A stretch of DNA of 64,000 bases from JBQTGK01 sp052400665. Its GTDB lineage: Bacteria; Bacteroidota; Bacteroidia; Bacteroidales; Marinifilaceae. Location of the stretch: assembly GCA_052400665.1 (NCBI GenBank), contig JBQTGK010000003.1, one strand, 5' to 3'. Made by a program: the position numbers and the translations under genes. The notes beneath the pieces are model-generated. The model had not been told where the DNA came from and did not search any database. It worked only from the letters and a program-made list of their open reading frames with translations. Below, piece after piece: positions 54,883 through 62,540 of this stretch. Within the stretch, counting starts at the first letter, position 1. Each line of letters starts with the position of its first letter.

Positions 54883-56253
54883 ATGAAAAAAATGAATCAG
54901 ATTGTTTTGGTTTTAGTTGTTTTAGCAGGTATGCTTGCTGGCTGTCAGAACAAACCAGCAGCAAAAGCTGTAGACATAAAGGCGGAAAAACCAGTTGAGT
55001 GGAGCAGAAATGCAAATATTTATGAAGTTAATATTCGCCAATATACGCCCGAAGGAACAATTAATGCTTTTGCAAAGCACATGCCTCGCTTAAAGGAAAT
55101 GGGTGTTGATATTCTTTGGTTAATGCCAGTGTATCCAATATCTGAAAAGAACAGAAAAGGGAGTATGGGTAGCTATTATGCTGTTGCCGATTATAGAGCA
55201 GTAAATCCCGAATTTGGTACAATGGAAGACTTGCAAAACCTTGTGAAAAGTGCTCATAAAATGGGTATGAAAGTAATTTTAGATTGGGTGGCAAACCATA
55301 CCGGTTGGGATAATGTGCTTATGGCCGAGCATAAAGATTGGTACACTCAAAACGAAAAAGGTGAAATTGTAATTCCCGAAGGAACCGACTGGAGTGATAC
55401 TGCCGACTTAAATTATGAGAATAATGATATGCGTGAGTATATGATAGGTTCTTTAAAATATTGGATCGAGAATGCCGATGTGGATGGATTCCGTTGCGAT
55501 GTGGCAGGAATGGTTCCTACCGATTTTTGGGAACAAGCTCGTAAAGATTTAGATGCAGTAAAACCTGTATTTATGCTGGCCGAAGATGGAGGACCTGAAT
55601 TGCTGAAAAATGCATTTGATATGGGGTATGGTTGGGATCTGCACCACATTATGAACGATGTTGCAAAAGGAGAAAAAAATGCCAATGATATAGAGGCATA
55701 TTTTACAAAAATAGATACTGTTTTTCCTGCGGATTCTTATATCATGAATTTTATTACCAATCACGACGAAAACTCATGGAATGGTACAGTTAATGAGAGA
55801 ATGGGCGAAGCTGGAAAAGCATTTGCTGTTTTAACTTTTACAGTGCCGGGAATGCCTCTGATTTATAGTGGACAAGAAGCAGGAATGGATAAGCGATTGA
55901 AATTTTTTGAGAAAGATGAGATTGACTGGTCGAATATGGAATTAGCAGCTTTTTACAAAGAATTAATTGCTTTAAAAAAGAACAATAAAGCTCTTCAAAA
56001 TGGTGTAAAAGGAGGAAAATTAGTTCGTATTCCTTCGGATAAAAACGAAGCAATTTATGCTTTTTCGCGTGAAGCAGAAGGAGACAAGGTAGTTGTAATC
56101 TTAAACCTAAGTAAGGAAGCTACAAAAGCTACCCTTGAAATGGGAGCAAATGCAGGTACTTATGCTTGCTTTAAAGATGGAAACAAGCATGATATTGCTG
56201 CAAAACTTAATTTGGAGTTAAAGCCCTGGGAATATAGAGTATATGTAAAATAA
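54883..56253 (+). CDS. Second GH13 alpha-amylase-family lipoprotein
   Basis: The 456-residue protein has a lipobox GMLAGC (Cys21). The compact GH13 domain shows LDWVANHTGWD, with catalytic residues Asp206 (FRCDVA), Glu234 (LAEDGG) and Asp295 (NHDENSW), then a short C-terminal beta domain. It lacks extra binding domains. It resembles the small periplasmic alpha-glucosidase/amylase-type GH13 enzymes found in Bacteroidota alpha-glucan loci. The gap from the previous gene is 45 bases, so same operon. A hairpin with a T tail follows its stop. Confidence 0.9.
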   Translation: MKKMNQIVLVLVVLAGMLAGCQNKPAAKAVDIKAEKPVEWSRNANIYEVNIRQYTPEGTINAFAKHMPRLKEMGVDILWLMPVYPISEKNRKGSMGSYYAVADYRAVNPEFGTMEDLQNLVKSAHKMGMKVILDWVANHTGWDNVLMAEHKDWYTQNEKGEIVIPEGTDWSDTADLNYENNDMREYMIGSLKYWIENADVDGFRCDVAGMVPTDFWEQARKDLDAVKPVFMLAEDGGPELLKNAFDMGYGWDLHHIMNDVAKGEKNANDIEAYFTKIDTVFPADSYIMNFITNHDENSWNGTVNERMGEAGKAFAVLTFTVPGMPLIYSGQEAGMDKRLKFFEKDEIDWSNMELAAFYKELIALKKNNKALQNGVKGGKLVRIPSDKNEAIYAFSREAEGDKVVVILNLSKEATKATLEMGANAGTYACFKDGNKHDIAAKLNLELKPWEYRVYVK

Positions 56254-56260
56254 TAAATAA

Positions 56261-56306
56261 AAGCCTGATTTGATCTGTTGTTGTATTGATGAATCAGGCT
56301 TTTTTA
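56261..56306 (+). terminator. Terminator-like hairpin between GH13 and esterase genes
   Basis: AAGCCTGATT pairs with AATCAGGCTT (10 pairs) around a 21-base loop, followed by T6. It ends 12 bases before the esterase ATG, leaving no room for a promoter, so it may be leaky. Confidence 0.75.
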
Positions 56307-56317
56307 AATTCTAATAC

Positions 56318-57247
56318 ATGAGAAATCTTCTTTTTTTAACGATTGTAATGTTCCTTTTTATGCATGTAAATGCGCAAAACGAAATACCGAATGTTGTTAG
56401 TGGAAAAATAGAACGAGTTGAGAATTTTAAGTCAGAATTTATTACCGCCCGAAATGTTGATATTTGGTTGCCGGAAGGATATTGTTTAGAGAATAAATAT
56501 TCAGTATTATATATGCATGATGGTCAGATGTTATATGACGCTGAGAAATCGTGGAACAAACAAGCATGGGATGTGGATGATGTTGCTTCAAAACTTATAA
56601 AATCAGGAAAATTTAAGGACTTTATAGTGGTAGGAATTTGGAATGGCGGAGAAAACAGACATCCCGATTATTTTCCTCAGAAACCATTTGAGAGTTTATC
56701 GCAAGTTGAAAAAGATACTATAAACGCTCAGCTTAAGCTTTCTCATGTTCCATTAAAAAAGGCATTTTGTCCACAGTCAGATAACTATCTTAAATTTCTG
56801 GTAAAAGAGCTAAAACCTTACATCGATAAAAAATATTCTGTTCGAACAAATAAAGAAAATACATTTGTAGCTGGCAGTAGCATGGGAGGATTAATATCTA
56901 TGTATGCGATTTGTGAATATCCGCATATATTTGGTGGCGCTGCTTGTTTGTCTACACATTGGGTTGGTACATTTACGCTTGAAAACAATCCAATTCCAAA
57001 TGCATTTGTGAAATATTTAAGTGAAAATTTGCCCAATCCTAAAACTCATAAAATCTATTTCGATTGTGGTGATCAAACCTTAGATGCTTTGTATCCCGAA
57101 ATACAGAAAAAAGTAGATTCGCTAATGATTTCTAAAGGTTATGATAAAGCCAATTGGATAACTAAGTATTTTCCAGGAGAAAATCACAGCGAGAAATCAT
57201 GGAGTAAAAGATTGAACATCCCTTTGGAGTTTTTATTCGAAAAATAA
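56318..57247 (+). CDS. Secreted esterase (alpha/beta hydrolase, Fes/esterase D-like)
   Basis: The 309-residue protein has a signal peptide (residues 1-19, ending HVNAQ) and the PF00756-type esterase fold: VDIWLPEGY, YMHDGQMLYD, the nucleophile elbow GSSMGGLIS (Ser about 190), an acid in YFDCGDQTLDALYP and the His in GENHSEKSW. Such esterases are often found in polysaccharide loci. It might remove acyl groups from glucans or act on small esters; the substrate is unknown. It is the last gene linked to the alpha-glucan locus, after a hairpin, so its membership is likely but not certain. Confidence 0.82.
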   Translation: MRNLLFLTIVMFLFMHVNAQNEIPNVVSGKIERVENFKSEFITARNVDIWLPEGYCLENKYSVLYMHDGQMLYDAEKSWNKQAWDVDDVASKLIKSGKFKDFIVVGIWNGGENRHPDYFPQKPFESLSQVEKDTINAQLKLSHVPLKKAFCPQSDNYLKFLVKELKPYIDKKYSVRTNKENTFVAGSSMGGLISMYAICEYPHIFGGAACLSTHWVGTFTLENNPIPNAFVKYLSENLPNPKTHKIYFDCGDQTLDALYPEIQKKVDSLMISKGYDKANWITKYFPGENHSEKSWSKRLNIPLEFLFEK

Positions 57248-57279
57248 GACACATAACACCAGAAATAATTTTACTTACA

Positions 57280-57306
57280 AATCCTGAGCTTATTGCTTGG
57301 GATTTT
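57280..57306 (+). terminator. Weak terminator after the esterase gene
   Basis: An interrupted stem (AATCC/GGATT with inner AGC/GCT) followed by TTTT-rich sequence. A weak candidate only. Confidence 0.4.
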
Positions 57307-57410
57307 GTATTTGTAATATGACTTATGTTCTATTTATTAGCGAGTTAATTATTTTGTTGAGCCGTGATTATTTTGTAGATTAACAAAGAAAGAATTGTAT
57401 TCATCTGACT

Positions 57411-57800
57411 ATGAAAGTAATCATCAAATTATTCGGAATATTAATCATTCTTGCGGGAATTTTATTACTTGTTAAATCTCAAATTATATTAGCTTGGATC
57501 GAAAATAATATGCTAAGCTCATGCTTATATGTTACTGCTATATTAGGTAGATTAGCTTTGGGTATTTTATTTTTATTGCTTGCCAAAGAATCAATATATC
57601 CTACTGCTATTAAAGTTTTTGGCTACCTGTTTGTACTTGCAGCAATTGCTCTTTTTTTTATGGGGCACGAAAATTTTCAGGATTTTATTAGTTTTCTTAT
57701 TCCGCATGTAAATCCATACGCTCCTTTAGTTGGTGTTCTTGCTATTGTTTTTGGAGCTTTCTTTATTTATGCTTTTTCTAAGAGAAAAAAGTTTGAGTAG
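57411..57800 (+). CDS. Small integral membrane protein, unknown function
   Basis: The 129-residue protein is mostly hydrophobic with four likely membrane helices (about residues 4-24, 42-62, 68-84 and 100-122) and a basic C-terminus (SKRKKFE). I do not recognise a family. It stands alone between the esterase and DUF3124 genes. No catalytic motif is visible. Confidence 0.6.
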   Translation: MKVIIKLFGILIILAGILLLVKSQIILAWIENNMLSSCLYVTAILGRLALGILFLLLAKESIYPTAIKVFGYLFVLAAIALFFMGHENFQDFISFLIPHVNPYAPLVGVLAIVFGAFFIYAFSKRKKFE

Positions 57801-58006
57801 ACTAAATTTAATTAAGTTGATCTTTGTGTGATGACTTAAAGTTTTTTAGCCCATTATATTTATATTGCTCAGGTTATTTTTTGTTTACTTAATTTGCTTC
57901 TGTAAATTCGTAGGATCAGATATAAAAGATGAATCAATCTTTTCTTATTTATATTTGTGTCAGCAAGTTTATATTTGTTATAATCAGTCAACAAAAACCT
58001 ACATCT

Positions 58007-58525
58007 ATGAAGAGAATATTTGAATTGCTAGTTATTTTATTGATTGTTAGTGCATGTGGAGAAAATGAAATAGATAAGTATCCTACTCAGCAAGCGAATT
58101 GGGATAGTAAGAAAAGTGATATTGAGAATTTTGATCATTATGTACATGGGAAAACGTATCTTCCTGTTTATTCCCATATATATCATGTGCAGGAGCATAG
58201 AGCATTCGATCTTACAACTACCGTTAGTATCAGAAATATTTCATTAAGCGATACAGTTTATATTTTAAAAGCTGATTATTACAATACCATTGGAGAAAAT
58301 ATCAGACAATATATTAAAACGCCTATTTATTTAAATCCTTTGGAAACCATAGAGATTATAATAGAAGAACAAGATATTGAGGGGGGATCGGGAGCTAATT
58401 TCGTTTTCGATTGGGCTAAAGTAAATTCTAAAAACCCGCCTTTATTCGAGGCTGTAATGATTTCAACATACGGACAACAGGGTTTATCTTTTATAACCCG
58501 AGGTGTGCCGGTTGCTGAAGAATAA
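58007..58525 (+). CDS. DUF3124 lipoprotein
   Basis: The 172-residue protein starts at the ATG at 58007, which gives a lipoprotein signal MKRIFELLVILLIVSAC (Cys17); an upstream in-frame ATG at 57929 adds an unlikely extra hydrophobic stretch. The body matches DUF3124: PVYSHIYHVQEHRAFDLTTT, SIRNISLSDTVYI and GGSGANFVFDW. The function of this family is unknown. It is probably exposed in the periplasm or on the outer membrane. A strong terminator follows. Confidence 0.8.
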   Translation: MKRIFELLVILLIVSACGENEIDKYPTQQANWDSKKSDIENFDHYVHGKTYLPVYSHIYHVQEHRAFDLTTTVSIRNISLSDTVYILKADYYNTIGENIRQYIKTPIYLNPLETIEIIIEEQDIEGGSGANFVFDWAKVNSKNPPLFEAVMISTYGQQGLSFITRGVPVAEE

Positions 58526-58563
58526 ATAGGTTTTTCACTAAGATTTTAAAATATTATAAAATT

Positions 58564-58593
58564 CTTCGATTCTATGGAGTCGAAGTTTTTTTT
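58564..58593 (+). terminator. Terminator after the DUF3124 gene
   Basis: CTTCGATTC pairs with GAGTCGAAG (9 pairs, one G-U) around a 4-base loop, followed by T8. Confidence 0.85.
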
Positions 58594-58703
58594 GCATGAA
58601 TTTTTATTCGGGTTTCTTGTTTTGTAGATTCGTACCGTTTTGCTTAAAACACTTGTGTTTACAGGTGTTAAAAGAAATCATAAATTTATTATTAGTTTCT
58701 TAA

Positions 58704-59483
58704 ATGAATGAAAACAAGTCTTGGCAAAAAATAGCCTCTACATATAAAGAAGGAACAAAACACATCGGTAGGGTTACACAAATACTTGAGTATGCTTGTT
58801 ATGTAGAATTAGAAAAGGATGTTCTGGCTTTTTTTCACCGTCAGGATATGGCTTGGGTTACTACCAATTTAAGACCTGTTAATATGGTTTCCTGTGAAGA
58901 TTGTATAGAGGTAATGGTTTTAGAATTAAATGAAGAAAAAAAGAGCATTAGTGTGGGAATGAAACAATGTACAAAAAATCCGTGGAAGGGAATTGTGGAA
59001 CGTTATCTTGAAGGAAAACGGGTAAAAGGTTTGGTAATTAAAGTAATGGATTACGGATGTATGGTGCTGATTGAAGAAGGCATAGAGGGCATTGTTTATG
59101 TTTCGGAAATGGATTGGACGAATAAAAATATCTATCCTGATCATCTGCTAAGTGTTGGCGATACAATAGAAGTTGTGGTATTGGATGTGAACGAAACAGG
59201 ATATAGAATGTCGCTTGGATTAAAACAATGTCAGCCAAACCCCTGGGAGGAATTTGCACAAAAATACAAGATAAATGACAGCTTAATAGGTAAGGTTGAT
59301 TCATTTTTTCAATTTGGACTTTTCGTTAAGTTAGAATGGAATTTGTCCGGTTTTGTTGCTACTTCCGATTTACCTGCTAATGCAGAGGGTTTGAAAGAGG
59401 GAGACGAATTAAGATTAAAACTTATAAGTATTGATATTGAACGAGAACGCATTGGCTTGAGTGTAATGCCTTCAGAATCTTGA
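58704..59483 (+). CDS. Protein of three S1 RNA-binding domains
   Basis: The 259-residue cytoplasmic protein is built of three S1 motifs, about residues 17-85, 98-160 and 180-250. Each begins with a G-x-V-x-x-I/V strand (HIGRVTQILEYACYVEL, VKGLVIKVMDYGCMVLI, LIGKVDSFFQFGLFVKL). It resembles a short form of ribosomal protein S1 but is far smaller than the six-domain S1 of Bacteroidota, so it is probably an accessory RNA-binding or translation factor. It is monocistronic and ends at a bidirectional terminator. Confidence 0.85.
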   Translation: MNENKSWQKIASTYKEGTKHIGRVTQILEYACYVELEKDVLAFFHRQDMAWVTTNLRPVNMVSCEDCIEVMVLELNEEKKSISVGMKQCTKNPWKGIVERYLEGKRVKGLVIKVMDYGCMVLIEEGIEGIVYVSEMDWTNKNIYPDHLLSVGDTIEVVVLDVNETGYRMSLGLKQCQPNPWEEFAQKYKINDSLIGKVDSFFQFGLFVKLEWNLSGFVATSDLPANAEGLKEGDELRLKLISIDIERERIGLSVMPSES

Positions 59484-59540
59484 AAATCGAGATGTTTTTT
59501 TTTAAGTGGTAAAAAAAAGAACTATGTTATTCATAATAGA

Positions 59541-59576
59541 AAAATCCGCTAAGGAGAAGTCTCCCTGGCGGATTTT
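59541..59576. terminator. Bidirectional terminator between the S1 protein and the Lcl_C protein
   Basis: AAAATCCGC pairs with GCGGATTTT (9 pairs) and an inner GGAG/CTCC stem extends the hairpin. A and T runs on both sides fit two convergent genes. Confidence 0.8.
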
Positions 59577-59601
59577 ATATGGTTTCTAGTTGTAAGTATA
59601 A

Positions 59602-60860
59602 TTATTTGGCATCGCGAACCAAACGTACGAAGTTGTAGTAACGCTCGCCACCTTCTCCTAAAGGTCCACCTTCGTATTTTGTGTCGAAACGAACACCACC
59701 TGCACCGTGAAAATCTTCACCATCTCCATCTACAGCCATACCAAATGCAACATACCATGCATAGTAGTAAGGTTCACCCGATGTAAAGTTTGCCGAAGTA
59801 CCTGTCCAGTAATAACCATAATCGTCGTTACCTGCTTCGTTTACAATTGGAGTACAATTAAATATCGGATCAATAGCCGGACCAACATTATCAGGATCGG
59901 TAGCACTTGGAGAGCGAGAATAATCAACAATACCCTGAAGCTCTTTTACGTTTGGCATGTGCCAGTCGGTGTAACCAGCTAAAGCGGATGTTTCACAATA
60001 GGCAAGAGCATCTTCCCAGTTTAATTTTTCACTATCATCCTGGGCCCACATTAAGCCTGAAGCATTATCGGTAATTGTACCATCACCATTGTCTGTATAA
60101 TCATTAATGCCGTAATCGTCGCCACGAACTGCACGAACATATTTTGCCAGTGGATTACCTGTTGGAGCAGCATTGCCATCACTTGGGGGAGGTGTACTAT
60201 CGTCTGGAGCTTCTCCTTGTTCACCATCAGCAGTCATTTCGGCAGCATAAGCTTTAATGTGACCTGTAACGTGATTCACACCAAAAGCAGCATGAGAACC
60301 ACCTTCTACTGTTACGCCGACATAATAGTTCGAAGACAGAACTGTTCATCTTTAGAAACTTCGCCACTAGCCAAATTAAAATAATCGGTATCGATATATG
60401 GCCATCCTTTACCAAAATCACTAATAGAATACAATTCTTTACAGCTTGGCATACGCCAGTCATCATAACCACCAAGTTCTAACTCATTACAATAATCAAC
60501 CGCTTCCTGCCAGGTAAATTCTTGGCTTGTGGGTACTTGCTGCCACATTAATCCTGTGTTATTATCGGTAACTGTTTCGTTGCCATTATCTGTGTAGCTC
60601 ATTTCTTCGCCTTTTAAATAATTGGCATCCTGACCGTAAAATACATCGCCAGAGTTCAATTCTGAAACAATTTCGCCATCTCCATTATATAGAGTAGTTT
60701 GCCCGGAAGCAATTTGTACATAGTTATTAACACTTAATTCTGTAGAGTTACCTGTTTCATCATTGCTGTCGCTTTCGCAAGATGTAAACAAAACACCAGA
60801 TACTAAACCTGCCGATACTGCAAAGGCAATTGACTTTTTTGGGATTCTGAATTTTTTCAT
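59602..60860 (-). pseudogene. Lcl_C (DUF1566) double-domain lipoprotein with one frameshift
   Basis: Two frames, 60860-60312 and 60279-59602, together form one lipoprotein of about 419 residues (lipobox VLFTSC) with two Lcl_C domains. Domain 1 shows DNNTGLMWQQV, YDDWRMPSCKEL and the split region; domain 2 shows DNASGLMWAQDD, YTDWHMPNVKEL, YYWTGTSAN and FVRLVRD. The break is in domain 1 near 60337: restoring one base (a C on the plus strand) turns TCTG into TCTGG and gives QFWSSNYYVGVTVEGG, the expected domain motif. The C-terminal domain remains fully in frame, so the gene is either recently broken or has a one-base sequence error. Lcl_C domains occur in Legionella collagen-like adhesins and many surface proteins; the role here is unknown. 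Confidence 0.8.
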
Positions 60861-61033
60861 CGGATTAAATTTATATTGTTTATTCTTTAGTCCAAAGAAA
60901 GAGAGATTGCAGGGGTTGATGAAAAGTAATCAATGAATAGGGCAGTTTTATCAACGAAATGGATAATTCTTATTTTTATTTGTAGAATGATTAAATAATA
61001 TAGGCTAGAAGGAATTTTAAATGAGTTAGGATA

Positions 61034-61075
61034 TAAAAAAAACGCCTTATTTATCAGAAATAAAAAAGGCGTTTG
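61034..61075 (-). terminator. Terminator of the PNPOx-like gene
   Basis: AACGCCTT pairs with AAGGCGTT (61041-61048 and 61066-61073) and an inner ATTT/AAAT stem continues it; T8 follows on the minus strand. Confidence 0.8.
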
Positions 61076-61099
61076 CAGTGGGATTGTTTAATATGATAT

Positions 61100-61486
61100 T
61101 TAAACTAATTTTTCTGCTCCAGAGAAAATTTCTTCAACCTTAAGAACTGCAGCACCATGGCCCGGTAAACGTTCAGGATTCCATTTTTTCATATCTTCAA
61201 AAACCTTACCTTTTGTATAGTATTCTATACTTCCTTTAAGCTGATAAGCTTTATCTTCATTCGTAATAAAAAGGATTACACCTTTGCTATCTGAATTTAT
61301 GTTTTTTATTGTTTTATCGAAATAATTATTGGCGACAATAATACTGTTTTCTTCGAAAAGAGATACACAGGTTGCATAAATAGAATTTGGAATTGCATCT
61401 TTCGAAACTGTTGTAAAAACAATTGCACCTTTACGGTTTGTCCACGCTTCCTGAATATCCTCGGGGATTGTAAGTTTCTCGCTCAT
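61100..61486 (-). CDS. Pyridoxamine 5'-phosphate oxidase-like (flavin-binding) protein
   Basis: The 128-residue protein starts at the ATG at 61486 (MSEKLTIPEDIQEAW); an earlier in-frame ATG at 61588 would add a hydrophobic, non-homologous tail. It has the split-barrel fold of PNPOx-like FMN-binding proteins: AIVFTTVSKDAIPNSIYATC, SIIVANNYFDKTIKNI and GVILFITNEDKAYQLKGSIEYYT. Members bind FMN, F420 or heme and the substrate is often unknown. It is cytoplasmic and stands alone between intergenic regions of 239 and 297 bases. Confidence 0.85.
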   Translation of the reverse strand: MSEKLTIPEDIQEAWTNRKGAIVFTTVSKDAIPNSIYATCVSLFEENSIIVANNYFDKTIKNINSDSKGVILFITNEDKAYQLKGSIEYYTKGKVFEDMKKWNPERLPGHGAAVLKVEEIFSGAEKLV

Positions 61487-61783
61487 TTGAATAGAAATTA
61501 TAATATTAATAAATAAAAGAAATTTTAATGAGATAATTCTCGAAACAAATGTAGTAGGAATGTTAGCATCAAGCAAATTATTGTTCAAACAAGATTAATG
61601 TATTTAAAGCTTTTTAATTGCTGATGAATTGGGATTATATTTTTGTTAAGGAATTATTGTTTTGTAGTTTCGTGCAATCGAATGTCAAGGCCATTTTAAA
61701 TGTGTTGGCTTACATAATATATTAATGTAAAATACTTTAAATCAGTTGTATTTATTGTATTTTAACCAAATGCTTTATTTTTT

Positions 61784-62521
61784 ATGAAAGAACAAAAAAT
61801 TAAAATAGGTACCATTGTTTCGCTTGATTTATTGCAAATAAATGCTCAGTTAACATCTTTGGGTTTCGATTTTATTTTTATTGATTTGGAGCATGGAAAG
61901 CTGTCTGATGAAACAATATCTTCTATTATTCTGGCAAAAAAGGAAAACAGTAAAGTATTTATTCGAATTGCTAGTATCGATGAAGCTAATATTAAACATG
62001 CTTTAGATTTGGCTTGCGATGGAATAATTGCGCCAAGAGTAGAATGTATAAGTGAATTGAAAACACTGGTCGACTATTCTTTTTATCCTCCCAAAGGAAA
62101 ACGAAGTGTTGGTTTTTGTATGGCAAATAAATATGGTCTTAATTTTAATGAATATACTACGAATTTTAAACCTTTTATTTTTGCTCAGATTGAAAGTGAA
62201 AAGGGCTTAGCTATTGTAAACGAAGTTGTTGATTGTAATGATATTTCGGGAGTTTTTATGGGACCCTATGATTTATCTGCATCACTAGGGGTGCCCGGAG
62301 AATTTGAATCTGAGATTTTTAAGAAATCTTATAATCGTGTTCGGAATAAATGTAGAAAAGAGCATAAATTATTTGGTACATTTGTCGCTAATCATCAAAA
62401 TATAGCTGAAGAAATTAAAGAGGGGACTAATTTAATAGCCGTTGGACTTGATGCTAATTTGATTTTAAATACGTATCTAAATCTTATTAACAAGATTAAC
62501 GATTTATCTGTAATAGAATAA
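61784..62521 (+). CDS. HpcH/HpaI-family aldolase
   Basis: The 245-residue class II aldolase family member shows FDFIFIDLEHGKLSDE (metal and base region), the APRVEC strand, IESEKGLAIV with the metal-binding Glu and GVFMGPYDLSASLG with the metal-binding Asp. Known members cleave 4-hydroxy-2-oxo acids such as 2-keto-3-deoxy-rhamnonate or 4-hydroxy-2-oxo-heptanedioate into pyruvate and an aldehyde. It is cytoplasmic. The U32 peptidase gene follows after 19 bases on the same strand, so the two may be cotranscribed. The physiological substrate cannot be set from this context. Confidence 0.9.
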   Translation: MKEQKIKIGTIVSLDLLQINAQLTSLGFDFIFIDLEHGKLSDETISSIILAKKENSKVFIRIASIDEANIKHALDLACDGIIAPRVECISELKTLVDYSFYPPKGKRSVGFCMANKYGLNFNEYTTNFKPFIFAQIESEKGLAIVNEVVDCNDISGVFMGPYDLSASLGVPGEFESEIFKKSYNRVRNKCRKEHKLFGTFVANHQNIAEEIKEGTNLIAVGLDANLILNTYLNLINKINDLSVIE

Positions 62522-62540
62522 ATATCTCGCATAAATAATA

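Noticed and set aside
60254..60475. A 73-residue frame spanning the break in the Lcl_C gene
   Set aside because: It is the third frame through the broken region; its translation lacks the Lcl_C motifs that appear once one base is restored in the two main frames.
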